The notes: generated from the letters alone by a model not told the origin. A DNA stretch of 14,792 bases from Oscillospiraceae bacterium (GCA_012513005.1 JAAZCZ010000014.1:1-14792); one strand, 5' to 3'. Positions 7,126-14,705 are shown, counted from the first letter of the stretch. Program-made: numbers and translations.

Positions 7126-7826
7126 TGTCTTACTGTGTAAATTGCGGAGTAGAGCTTGGAGCATCTCTTAAGGAGTGCCCGCTATGTAACACCGAGGTAA
7201 TTAATCCTAAATCACCGGATATTGACGCAAGCCCATATTTTCCGACTAGAAACGAAGAGATTAAACCGGTTTCTAAACTGGAACTAGCCATGATAATAAC
7301 AGCAATGCTGGTTTCAATTTCCTTATTATCCGGTCTTATTAATATTTTTATCGGCAGAGGTGTGTTTTGGTCTCTGTATGTTTTGGGAGCTTCTGCAATG
7401 CTTTGGGTATGGTTTGTGCTACCTCTCCTTGTAAAAGTGATACCACCGTGGACGAAACTTGCTGTAAATGTGTCAGCAGTAGCGCTCTATGTGCTGATCA
7501 TTGCCTTTGCGACAAACGGTATTGACTGGTTTTTAAGTTTAGCACTTCCTATTTTGCTAAGTGCGGTGGTGATTATTCTTATTGCAAGCTTTATTGTCCG
7601 TGACGGTCGCTGTTCAATTCTACAGAGACTACTTGTAATACTGACTTCCATTGCTGTATTTGCAGTTATTGCTGAGTACTTTGCCGATTTGTACTTCATT
7701 GAAATGTGGGCTCCTGCATGGTCGGTGCTGATTTTTGCAATTTGCATGGGAATGGCAATACCGATTATTATAGTGCTATCAAGACCGAGCTTAAGAGAAG
7801 AAGTTCGAAAGAGATTTCATATTTAG
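7125..7826 (+). CDS. Zinc-ribbon membrane protein (DUF6320-like)
   Basis: Protein of 233 aa. Residues 4-21 form a treble-cysteine zinc ribbon of the type C-x2-C-x10-C-x2-C (Cys4, Cys7, Cys18, Cys21), which should lie in the cytoplasm. After a linker come six hydrophobic segments at about 50-75, 79-104, 108-129, 134-157, 165-190 and 195-218, and a basic C-terminal tail. The architecture and the partnership with an upstream acyltransferase resemble what is annotated as DUF6320, recalled from memory and not searched. The function is unknown. A GGAGGTG site nine bases before the ATG lies within the upstream gene, and start and stop overlap by one base. The gene ends at the terminator at 7850-7892. 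It may anchor or regulate the soluble acyltransferase at the membrane, which is inference. Confidence 0.85.
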   Translation: MSYCVNCGVELGASLKECPLCNTEVINPKSPDIDASPYFPTRNEEIKPVSKLELAMIITAMLVSISLLSGLINIFIGRGVFWSLYVLGASAMLWVWFVLPLLVKVIPPWTKLAVNVSAVALYVLIIAFATNGIDWFLSLALPILLSAVVIILIASFIVRDGRCSILQRLLVILTSIAVFAVIAEYFADLYFIEMWAPAWSVLIFAICMGMAIPIIIVLSRPSLREEVRKRFHI

Positions 7827-7849
7827 TAGTCACGAAAAATACAAAACTT

Positions 7850-7892
7850 AAGACCAACTGCCATATTTCAGCAGTTGGTCTTGTTTATCTTT
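7850..7892. terminator. Bidirectional intrinsic terminator between convergent operons
   Basis: A perfect 12-bp stem (7850-7861 with 7871-7882) encloses a 9-base loop. On the + strand it is followed by GTTTATCTTT. On the minus strand it is followed by a T-rich stretch (bases 7849 down to about 7835, two T runs). It sits 23 bases after the zinc-ribbon gene and 30 bases beyond the symporter stop codon, so it should end both transcripts. Confidence 0.88.
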
Positions 7893-7912
7893 AATTAAGT
7901 AACAGTATTAAT

Positions 7913-9274
7913 CTACAAAACGATGTCACCGCGCTCTTTTAGCTCTGCGACTATATTGTCGTAATACTCTTTGCTGAGTTTAAATTTCATCTTGTAGATA
8001 ATGTAACCCGCAATAATCAATACAAGCGGAATAATCACCATAACAAGCTTAATAATAAGCTGCCCTCCGGCATCAATCCTCTCTGCAGCAACATCACCGG
8101 TTTTTATGCCGGACCAAACAAGAGACATGCTGACTAAACCCATTGAAATTGCCCCGCCGATTTTATTTATAAGAGGCTGAACTGAAAGTGTTATACTCTC
8201 ATTTCTTTTATGCAGCTTCCACTGCCCGTATTCAATAGTATCAGAGAGAAACATAAGCATAAGCAGCTGAATGAAAGCTTGACCGAAAAACAGAAACAGT
8301 GCGCCTGCGACCAAAACTGCTAAACTGCTACCTGCAAGGAAAAATACAACATAACCAAAAACTACAATTACAGTTGAATAAAAGTAAAGCTTTTCTCTTG
8401 TTGTCCTTTTTGAAACTGCAGGGAAAACAGATAGCGCAAAAAGCTGCGCAACTCCGACAACCGCAGCTAAAACGGCGTACATGTTTTTGTCACCAAATAC
8501 ATATTGCATATAGTAAATTGATATGGTAGTTGTCGTCATATACCCGACAATAAATAGTGACATTGAGAGTGTAGCCCACATAAGCTGATCATTTTTTACA
8601 AGAATTCCCCACATATCTCTAAGCCTTGTTTTATCTTCTCTTTTGAACATCTGAGGCTTTTCTTTAACACCAAAAATAGTAAACAGCTGAAATAAAATCA
8701 TGGCAATTGTGACAGAGAGTGCAACCTTAAACCAGGCAGCGGGAGTATTTCCCAAGCTGCTTGTTATGGGCTGCCAGCCTATCATAATTGCAAACATGCC
8801 GATATTTGCGCAGATACGGGCGAAAGCACCAATCTTTTCTCTTACCTTTTGGTCAAGTGAAAGGGAAGGCAGCATAGACCAATAAGCTATGTCATTTAGA
8901 CCATAGAAGATATCCCAAAGAATGTATGCTATGGCGAAAACTACAACAAAGCGATAATCTCTAAGCCCGAAATCCGCAAACAAGACCAGATAGCAAACTG
9001 AGCATGCCAAAGCACCTAAGAGCATAGGCGGTTTAAATTTTCCGAATTTGGAATTGCAGTTGTCGACAATAAGACCCATAAACGGATCATTAATCGCATC
9101 AAAAACCCTCAAAACGGTGAATACCAGGCTTGTCGCTAAGAAAATGCTGATAGGCAAAGACAGAACATTAGATAGGTAGTAGATGAGTGCATTTGCTTCA
9201 AAGGCATAGAACATGTCACGACCTATGGTTCCCAAGCCGAAATATAGCATGTTCTTTTTGTCATGTCTGTTCAT
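7913..9274 (-). CDS. GPH-family (MelB-like) sugar:cation symporter
   Basis: Protein of 453 aa with about twelve hydrophobic segments, the normal size for glycoside-pentoside-hexuronide:cation symporters of the MFS superfamily. The N-terminal signature R56-V-F-D59-A-I-N-D63-P matches, with the same spacing, the cation-binding Arg52/Asp55/Asp59 region of the melibiose carrier. Asp20 in the GRD motif lies where MelB has its sugar-contacting Asp19. KFGKFKP after helix 2 is also typical. It would import a disaccharide or other small glycoside with Na+ or H+. AAGGAG stands seven bases before the ATG. It is the last gene of the operon with the GH1 and GH13 glycosidases (15-base gap), which probably hydrolyse what it imports. 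Confidence 0.9.
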   Translation of the reverse strand: MNRHDKKNMLYFGLGTIGRDMFYAFEANALIYYLSNVLSLPISIFLATSLVFTVLRVFDAINDPFMGLIVDNCNSKFGKFKPPMLLGALACSVCYLVLFADFGLRDYRFVVVFAIAYILWDIFYGLNDIAYWSMLPSLSLDQKVREKIGAFARICANIGMFAIMIGWQPITSSLGNTPAAWFKVALSVTIAMILFQLFTIFGVKEKPQMFKREDKTRLRDMWGILVKNDQLMWATLSMSLFIVGYMTTTTISIYYMQYVFGDKNMYAVLAAVVGVAQLFALSVFPAVSKRTTREKLYFYSTVIVVFGYVVFFLAGSSLAVLVAGALFLFFGQAFIQLLMLMFLSDTIEYGQWKLHKRNESITLSVQPLINKIGGAISMGLVSMSLVWSGIKTGDVAAERIDAGGQLIIKLVMVIIPLVLIIAGYIIYKMKFKLSKEYYDNIVAELKERGDIVL

Positions 9275-9289
9275 TTTTAGCTCCTTAAT

Positions 9290-10927
9290 TTAGGTAATTA
9301 ATATAGCGGCTTCATATGGTGCCAAATGTGAAGAAATTTCCTTGTTTCCGGTTGAGGATATGATTGTTTTGCCAATAATGGGAGATTTTTTCTTTTTTGA
9401 GCTTAGGTTAATTATTATTGTTAGTCTTTCGTTTTTATACTGTCTTTCATAGGCGTAAACAGCATTTTTCCTATATATTTCTTTGAATGAACCGGAGTTT
9501 AATGCACCTGAGTGTTTACGCAATATTAAGAGTTCTTTGTAGTAAGAGAGCACAGAATCCGGGTCTGACTCTTGGATTTTTACGTTTATAGTCTTGTAGT
9601 TTGAGTTAATGCCAAGCCAAGCTACAGCGTTCGTAAAGCCTGCTCCGCCGGAATCATCCCACTGCATTGGAGTTCTGGCGTTATCTCGACTTTTTTCTTT
9701 AATCATTTTCCAACGCAGAAATTTTGGAAATCGTAGTTTTCCGGAAAGTGCCCATATGTTTTTCGACTCTACATCCCTAAGCTCTGTTATATCAGTAAAA
9801 TCAAAATTTGTCATACCGATTTCCTGACCTTCATAAATAAAAGCAGTGCCTCTTAGCGTGAGAAGCAAAGTTGCAAGTGCCTTTGCACTTCGCTTATGAT
9901 ACTTTTCATCGTTTCCAAATCGAGAAACACTGCGCGGTTGGTCATGGTTTTCGAAATATACAGTATTCCAATAAAGCTCGTTTTGCCATTTTGTCAAAGT
10001 AGAAAAAAACCTGTCAGGCGAAAATTTTCTCAAAAACCATTTAATTTTAAAACAGTCTGTCTCCATGTGCTCAAAGGCAAAAACAGTATCAAGCTCGCAT
10101 CTTTCAGGGTTTACTAAATCATCTGCCATTTTTGGGGTTACAAAAACAGTTTCACCTACCGTAAAGGCATTAAACTTGGAAAACACATTCCTGTTAAATC
10201 TGTTTAATATTCTGTGCGTACCTTCGGTAGAAATATAATGCTCAAAGCCTGTTAAAGCGGGTCTTATCCTGCCGTTTTCATATGAATCTTTGTAGATAAT
10301 ATTAATAACATCACATCTAAAGCCCGCAACACCGCGAGATAGCCAAAACCTCATAACATCTTCAACCGCAGATATTACATTTTCGTTTCTGTAGTTTAAA
10401 TCAGGCTGACTCTTGGCAAATAGGTGCAGGTAGTATTCTTCGCGCAAAGCGTCGTATTCCCAGCAATCCTCTCCAAAAAAACTGCCCCAGTTATTAGGTT
10501 TCTTTCCGTTTTTTCCTTTTTTCCAAACATAGAAGTCCGTATATGGCTCAACTTTTTGCCTGCTTTTTTGGAACCATTCGTGTTTATCGGAGGTGTGGTT
10601 AATAACAAGGTCCATTATTATCTTAAGGCTTTTTTTATCTGCCTCGGCTATAAGCCTGTCCATATCCTCCATAGTCCCATATTCGGGATTAATAGAATAG
10701 TAGTCGCTGATGTCATAGCCGTTATCTTCATTTGGGGAAAGGTAAACGGGGGAGAGCCAAATAGCGTCGACACCAAGCTCTTTTATGTAGTCAAGCTTAG
10801 AAATAATTCCCGGAATATCACCAATACCGTCGCCGTTAGAATCGCAAAAGCTCATCGGATAAACCTGATATATAACGGCCTTTTTCCACCAATATCTGTT
10901 ATCAGTTATAAGAATACTCCTCTCCAA
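9290..10927 (-). CDS. GH13 alpha-glucosidase (oligo-1,6-glucosidase-like)
   Basis: Cytoplasmic enzyme of up to 545 aa, full length for this family. The (beta/alpha)8 barrel starts at WWKKAVIYQVYP. The conserved regions are DLVINH (106-111), GFRCDV with nucleophile Asp206, GET with acid/base Glu259, and ENHDQ with Asp329. A Val follows the nucleophile, which in this subfamily is usually linked to preference for alpha-1,6 bonds, so isomaltose-type sugars are likely substrates. The only standard start in frame before the first barrel strand is a TTG at 10925-10927, which overlaps the GH1 gene by 26 bases and has no well-placed Shine-Dalgarno. A strong GGAGAGGAG site (10917-10925) instead points seven bases downstream to an ATA codon (10907-10909). 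The true start is therefore uncertain by six codons. The gene is coupled to GH1 and followed by the symporter. Confidence 0.92.
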   Translation of the reverse strand: MERSILITDNRYWWKKAVIYQVYPMSFCDSNGDGIGDIPGIISKLDYIKELGVDAIWLSPVYLSPNEDNGYDISDYYSINPEYGTMEDMDRLIAEADKKSLKIIMDLVINHTSDKHEWFQKSRQKVEPYTDFYVWKKGKNGKKPNNWGSFFGEDCWEYDALREEYYLHLFAKSQPDLNYRNENVISAVEDVMRFWLSRGVAGFRCDVINIIYKDSYENGRIRPALTGFEHYISTEGTHRILNRFNRNVFSKFNAFTVGETVFVTPKMADDLVNPERCELDTVFAFEHMETDCFKIKWFLRKFSPDRFFSTLTKWQNELYWNTVYFENHDQPRSVSRFGNDEKYHKRSAKALATLLLTLRGTAFIYEGQEIGMTNFDFTDITELRDVESKNIWALSGKLRFPKFLRWKMIKEKSRDNARTPMQWDDSGGAGFTNAVAWLGINSNYKTINVKIQESDPDSVLSYYKELLILRKHSGALNSGSFKEIYRKNAVYAYERQYKNERLTIIINLSSKKKKSPIIGKTIISSTGNKEISSHLAPYEAAILIT

Positions 10928-12164
10928 GTGCCATAGCGGCCATTTCCTCGGTCACGCCATGATTTTTTATCATTTCAGAATAAAATTCTCCGCTTCTTTT
11001 AACCTGTCTTTTCATTGTTTTCGTATCCAAATACACTAATCCAAACCGTGCAGAAAACCCTTCCAGCCATTCAAAATTGTCAACAAAGCACCAGTGATAA
11101 TATCTTTTTACCGGCAAACCGCTGTCCACTAATGCTTTTAAATGCTCATAGATATACCTGCGTCTAAACCTGTCATCATTATCGGCAGTTCCGTTCTCAG
11201 TGATATATATGGGAAGGTGAGGAAGCAGCAAATGCAGGTCACGGCAACACTCAGCAATACCTTCCGGATAGATTTCCCAGCCCAAATCATTAACAGGCGA
11301 ATTTGGATAAGTATCATCTGCAAAGGATTTTGAAGCTGTGCGTGTATAATAATTAACGGCAAGAAAATCAGCATATACAGCATTACGAGCCTTGCTTCCG
11401 AGCAAATATGTTTTATTAATATTCCCCTGAAATAGCCATTTTGATGCTTTTGCAATCAGTTTATGTGAAGTTTTATTACTGTCCCAAGGAGAAAAAGCTC
11501 TCATGTGATGTGCAAAGCCAACTTGCGTATCAGTAAATCCCATTTTTTTCCTAATGCTGTGAATAAGTAAATAGGACTCAATATGGCACTTGCGCATATT
11601 TTTCATAACTTTTAATGCTTTAAATAAACTGTTGTGATTTGGGGGGAAGCCACCGCCAAAAAATGAATTTACAGCGTAGACGTTAGGCTCGTTAATTGTA
11701 ATAAATTCATTTACAATGTCTCCTAGCTCCTCAGTAACTTTGCGTACAAGTCTTAAAAATATTTGCTTACTGTCGCTGCTTAAAAAAGCACCTTTATTTT
11801 CAAACCACATCGGGTTTGAAAAATGATGTATAGTCAAAAGCACAGAGATTCCATTTGACTTTAGAAGCAGTATTTCTTCACGAACTTTTTTAAATTCATC
11901 ATAAGAAAACTTACCTTCCAAAGGCTCAATTCGCGCCCACTCCAACCCGAATCTATAATGGCATATTCCCATCTGTGCCATAAGCTCTGTATCTTCCTTG
12001 AGAAAATGCCTGTGCTCTGTGGCGATATCGGGGTTAGAATTATCTTTTATATTACCTTTCAAATACCAATCATACCAGTTGCTGTTTTTGCAGTCGCCGT
12101 CAATTTGAGTAGCGGCAGAAGCTACACCAAGCTTAAAATCAGAAGGAAAATTAAAAGAATTCAT
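10902..12164 (-). CDS. GH1 beta-glucosidase-type glycosidase
   Basis: Protein of 420 aa, somewhat shorter than the usual 440-480 of family GH1. It has no signal peptide, so it acts in the cytoplasm on imported substrate. The catalytic residues are present: acid/base Glu159 in TINEP and nucleophile Glu323 in ITENG. Other family positions are Gln20, the HH pair at 113-114, and DNFEWLEGFSARFGL near 362-375. The Glu-Trp pair (365-366) in that last block is the pattern of enzymes acting on free sugars. Phospho-beta-glucosidases carry a Ser/Lys/Tyr set there, and no PTS gene is nearby, so a non-phosphorylated substrate is favoured. GGAGG sits four bases before the ATG. It is the first gene of the GH1-GH13-symporter operon, under the promoter at 12214-12242. 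Confidence 0.92.
   Translation of the reverse strand: MNSFNFPSDFKLGVASAATQIDGDCKNSNWYDWYLKGNIKDNSNPDIATEHRHFLKEDTELMAQMGICHYRFGLEWARIEPLEGKFSYDEFKKVREEILLLKSNGISVLLTIHHFSNPMWFENKGAFLSSDSKQIFLRLVRKVTEELGDIVNEFITINEPNVYAVNSFFGGGFPPNHNSLFKALKVMKNMRKCHIESYLLIHSIRKKMGFTDTQVGFAHHMRAFSPWDSNKTSHKLIAKASKWLFQGNINKTYLLGSKARNAVYADFLAVNYYTRTASKSFADDTYPNSPVNDLGWEIYPEGIAECCRDLHLLLPHLPIYITENGTADNDDRFRRRYIYEHLKALVDSGLPVKRYYHWCFVDNFEWLEGFSARFGLVYLDTKTMKRQVKRSGEFYSEMIKNHGVTEEMAAMALGEEYSYN
10917..10925 (-). promoter_or_regulatory. Strong ribosome-binding site inside the GH1 3' end, for GH13
   Basis: The minus strand reads GGAGAGGAG here, the best Shine-Dalgarno match near the GH13 start. It lies downstream of the only standard start codon (TTG at 10927) and seven bases upstream of an in-frame ATA at 10909-10907. 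It therefore decides, or confuses, the GH13 start. It is just before the GH1 stop codon, which favours coupled translation. Confidence 0.6.
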
Positions 12165-12213
12165 GTTACCTCCAAAAACTTAGTCAGAAAAAATAATAAT
12201 CATCATTAAAAAA

Positions 12214-12242
12214 ATAATATCATAAACACAGTAGGTAATCAA
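12214..12242 (-). promoter_or_regulatory. Promoter of the glycosidase/symporter operon
   Basis: On the minus strand TTGATT (12237-12242) and TATTAT (12214-12219) are 17 bases apart, matching consensus at 4/6 and 5/6. TGA directly before the -10 gives an extended -10 element. The start would be near 12207, with a leader of about 42 AT-rich bases before the GH1 ATG. No convincing catabolite-response element or LacI-type palindrome is seen by eye. Confidence 0.6.
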
Positions 12243-12269
12243 TAAGACAGAAAACTAATAATCTGGGGG

Positions 12270-12301
12270 AAAAAATTGAGAGACAGAATATTCTGCCTCT
12301 C
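12270..12301 (-). terminator. Intrinsic terminator after obgE
   Basis: On the minus strand bases 12301-12292 pair with 12287-12278 over 10 base pairs with an ATAT loop, followed by AATTTTTTCCCC (six T at 12275-12270). It starts 14 bases after the obgE stop and closes the rplU-rpmA-lipoprotein-obgE transcript. Confidence 0.9.
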
Positions 12302-12315
12302 GCTTAAATTTACTA

Positions 12316-13599
12316 TTAACTCATGTAGTCAAACTCTATATCATATATGCTGACGGTGTCGCCATCTGCTATTCCCAGCTTTTCTAAACGGTCAAAAATT
12401 CCGGAACTGCGCAGCTTGCGGTTAAAGTACATCCGACTCTCGTGGTCAGAAAAATTCACGCTGCCCACCAGTCGGGATAACCAGTCACCCTCTAAAATCC
12501 ACAAATCGCCCTCGTTTACTATTGAAACCTCATCTGCAGTTCCAATCTGAACCTCCGGTTTAACATAGGTAATCTCATAAGCTGCGGGCGGTGGAAGGGT
12601 AGAAAGCATAGCAGCTGCTGCCTTCATAAGCTCATTAGTTCCAAAGTGAGTAGCAGCCGAAATTTCAAAGAATTCATAGCCTAATGAAGTAACATATTCC
12701 TTAAGCTCATTTAGCTTATCTCTATTATCACCGATAATGTCAGTTTTATTAGCTGCAACAATCTGAGGTCTTTTGGCAAGCTCAGAGCTGTATTTTGAAA
12801 GCTCACTGTTAATAGTATTAAAGTCCTCAATAGGATCTCTGCCTTCACTACCCGATGCGTCAACAACATGAATTAAAAGTCTGCACCTGTCAATATGCCT
12901 TAAAAAATCATATCCTAAGCCGATGCCCATTGAAGCGCCTTCAATAATGCCGGGTATATCGGCAAGAACAAAAGAAACATCCTCATTCACTGCAACAACA
13001 CCCAGGTTAGGAGACAAGGTTGTAAAACTATAATTTGCAATCTTGGGGTTTGCATTCGAAACAACGGAAAGCAAAGTAGACTTACCGACATTAGGAAAGC
13101 CGACAAGCCCGACATCAGCTAATAAACGCAATTCAAGAGTGATAGTCATTTCCTCACCGGGCAGACCGGGCTTAGAGAATCGGGGAGACTGCCTTGTTGA
13201 AGTTGCAAAATGACGATTGCCCCAACCGCCATTACCACCGTAAGCCGCAATAAACTGTTCACCTGATGACATATCATGGATAATCTCTCCGGATTCGGCA
13301 TCCTTTAACACGGTAGAAAGCGGAACCTTAATATAAACATCTTCTCCGCTTTTGCCACTGCATTTTTTGCCCTGACCGGGCATCCCGTTGCTTGCTACGA
13401 ATTTTCTCTTATACCTAAAATCGACAAGAGTAGACATGCGCTCGTCTGCAACAAAAATAATATTGCCGCCACGACCGCCGTCACCGCCATCCGGACCGCC
13501 GGCGGGTACATACTTCTCGCGTCTGAATGAAACAGCACCGCTGCCGCCCGAACCTGATTTAATTTCAATTGTAACTCTGTCTACAAAACTTCTTGCCAT
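12316..13599 (-). CDS. obgE: GTPase ObgE/CgtA (50S assembly and stress GTPase)
   Basis: Protein of 427 aa with the three-part Obg architecture. The glycine-rich Obg domain spans about 1-160 (SFRREKYVPAGGPDGGDGG, then a GGNGGWGNRHF block). The GTPase domain has G1 GFPNVGKST (167-175), the G2 region with TT around 193-194, G3 DIPG (214-217), G4 NKTD (284-287) and G5 SAAT near 314. The C-terminal OCT domain covers about 345-425. Obg binds the 50S subunit, takes part in late ribosome assembly and links to stringent and sporulation control. The start is seven bases after the lipoprotein stop and has no recognisable Shine-Dalgarno. An in-frame TAA two codons upstream rules out an earlier start, so translation may depend on coupling. 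In Bacillus the gene lies just after rpmA-spo0B. Confidence 0.97.
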   Translation of the reverse strand: MARSFVDRVTIEIKSGSGGSGAVSFRREKYVPAGGPDGGDGGRGGNIIFVADERMSTLVDFRYKRKFVASNGMPGQGKKCSGKSGEDVYIKVPLSTVLKDAESGEIIHDMSSGEQFIAAYGGNGGWGNRHFATSTRQSPRFSKPGLPGEEMTITLELRLLADVGLVGFPNVGKSTLLSVVSNANPKIANYSFTTLSPNLGVVAVNEDVSFVLADIPGIIEGASMGIGLGYDFLRHIDRCRLLIHVVDASGSEGRDPIEDFNTINSELSKYSSELAKRPQIVAANKTDIIGDNRDKLNELKEYVTSLGYEFFEISAATHFGTNELMKAAAAMLSTLPPPAAYEITYVKPEVQIGTADEVSIVNEGDLWILEGDWLSRLVGSVNFSDHESRMYFNRKLRSSGIFDRLEKLGIADGDTVSIYDIEFDYMS

Positions 13600-13606
13600 A
13601 AATTAA

Positions 13607-14353
13607 TTAACCAATATTCTCAAAATTGCCGATAATATCACTACCCGGATTTTCTTTGCTGTCTGTGATAGTAATGCTCATCATATAATCACCAAAAAGC
13701 TTAACATAGTAAGCTTGGTAAATATTATAGTCTTCAATCAAGGTATACATTACATAAAAGTCCTTGCCAGCAATTTTTACAAGCTCAGAACCTAAGTGCT
13801 TATACTTAAATGTCTCATTTTTAGCCAGAAGAGACATAATAGACTGAAGATAAATCTCTTCAGTAATGTCAGCAGAGACTTTAGCAGCACTAATATTTTC
13901 AAAAATTATTGCCATACTCGGCGTTCCTGATTCAGTTCCGGCAATTAAATCATAAACAGAATGAGATTTAACATATTCACTCTTTTCAGTCTCGGAACCG
14001 GAAAAAATAACCGAGCTGCCTTCGCCCATTTTAGCACTAAGTTCTTCGTTGCTCGCATACTTCCATCCTTCCGGCAACTTAAACTTTAAGCCGGAAAATG
14101 CATTTGAATAAATATTCTCAGGCGAAACAGAACCGATTACAAAAGTCGGGGGAGTGGGAGCAGGTGGCTCGGTAACAATAGGAATTGGGCTCGCGCTTGA
14201 AGTCTCAGCATGCGCCTCTGAAGACACTGCCTCCGGACTGCCTGACACTGCATTGTCGCCGGGCTCTATGTTTACTGCTGTTTGAGACTTTCCGCAGGCT
14301 GCTAAGGTAAAAAGTATAGTTAGTAAAAGTGCAAATGCAATTGCTCTTTTCAT
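13607..14353 (-). CDS. Lipoprotein of unknown function between rpmA and obgE
   Basis: Protein of 248 aa from the ATG at 14351-14353, which has GGAGGAAAAT directly upstream. A longer frame from 14395 is open but would put 14 unrelated residues before the signal peptide and run across a hairpin. Residues 1-20 form a lipoprotein signal (MKRAIAF, hydrophobic core, lipobox LAAC with Cys20). A low-complexity Ser/Ala/Pro/Thr/Glu linker follows (to about 75), as is common in surface-anchored clostridial lipoproteins. The rest is one globular domain that begins with YSNAFSGLKFKLPEGW, a pattern seen in PsbP-like or DUF-type domains of Firmicute lipoproteins, and contains alternating strands. No catalytic motif is recognisable. 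It should lie outside the membrane, which is odd for a gene embedded in a ribosomal operon. Confidence 0.85.
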   Translation of the reverse strand: MKRAIAFALLLTILFTLAACGKSQTAVNIEPGDNAVSGSPEAVSSEAHAETSSASPIPIVTEPPAPTPPTFVIGSVSPENIYSNAFSGLKFKLPEGWKYASNEELSAKMGEGSSVIFSGSETEKSEYVKSHSVYDLIAGTESGTPSMAIIFENISAAKVSADITEEIYLQSIMSLLAKNETFKYKHLGSELVKIAGKDFYVMYTLIEDYNIYQAYYVKLFGDYMMSITITDSKENPGSDIIGNFENIG

Positions 14354-14373
14354 ATTTTCCTCCAAATTGCAAG

Positions 14374-14404
14374 AAGCAGGCGACGCACAATGCACCGCCT
14401 GCTT
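14374..14404 (-). other. Hairpin in the rpmA-lipoprotein gap
   Basis: Bases 14396-14404 pair with 14374-14382 in a perfect 9-bp GC-rich stem. A further 3-bp stem can form inside the loop (14385-14387 with 14391-14393). It begins eight bases after the rpmA stop codon and ends just before the lipoprotein Shine-Dalgarno. No T run follows, so it is more likely an mRNA-stabilising, processing or partial-termination element that lowers expression of lipoprotein and obgE relative to the ribosomal genes. Confidence 0.6.
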
Positions 14405-14411
14405 AACTTAA

Positions 14412-14672
14412 TTACTGTGCGATTTCGTAAACAGAAACCTGCTTGCGAGTCTTATCCTTGCGTTCAAAACGAACATTTCCGTCAACTAACGCAAAGAGTG
14501 TATCGTCTTTTCCCTTGCCTACATTATTGCCGGGATGAATTTTTGTCCCGCGCTGTCTGACAAGGATGTTGCCGGCAAGGACAAATTGACCGTCTGCTCT
14601 CTTTGTGCCCAAGCGCTTAGCAGCACTGTCTCTGCCGTTCTTTGTTGAGCCGCCACCTTTTTTATGTGCCAT
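14412..14672 (-). CDS. rpmA: Ribosomal protein bL27
   Basis: Protein of 86 aa, full length for L27, beginning MAHKKGGGSTKNGRDS and containing RLGTKRADGQ, the GNILVRQRGTKIHPG block and DDTLFALVDG. L27 is part of the 50S subunit, and its flexible N-terminus reaches the peptidyl-transferase centre. Many Firmicutes make L27 with a short extension (QFFA just before the mature start) that Prp removes. It is absent here, and an in-frame TAA two codons upstream of the ATG excludes a longer version. GGAGG stands eight bases before the start. The gap to rplU is only 33 bases, too short for the prp (ysxB) gene usually found there. Confidence 0.98.
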   Translation of the reverse strand: MAHKKGGGSTKNGRDSAAKRLGTKRADGQFVLAGNILVRQRGTKIHPGNNVGKGKDDTLFALVDGNVRFERKDKTRKQVSVYEIAQ

Positions 14673-14705
14673 TATTTACACCTCCAATGTCATTAAGCGA
14701 AACAA

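Noticed and set aside
10424..10936. 170-codon open frame on the + strand opposite the GH13 gene
   Set aside because: It lies wholly antisense to a gene with complete GH13 catalytic motifs, and its translation shows no domain-like pattern.
14354..14395. Longer start for the lipoprotein gene at 14395
   Set aside because: It adds 14 residues before a perfect signal peptide and crosses the 14374-14404 hairpin, whereas the ATG at 14353 has GGAGGAAAAT directly upstream.
14677..14694. Five-codon open frame (ATG to TAA) in the rplU-rpmA gap overlapping the rpmA ribosome-binding site
   Set aside because: It has no ribosome-binding site of its own and is short enough to arise by chance. It would be interesting only if conserved in relatives.
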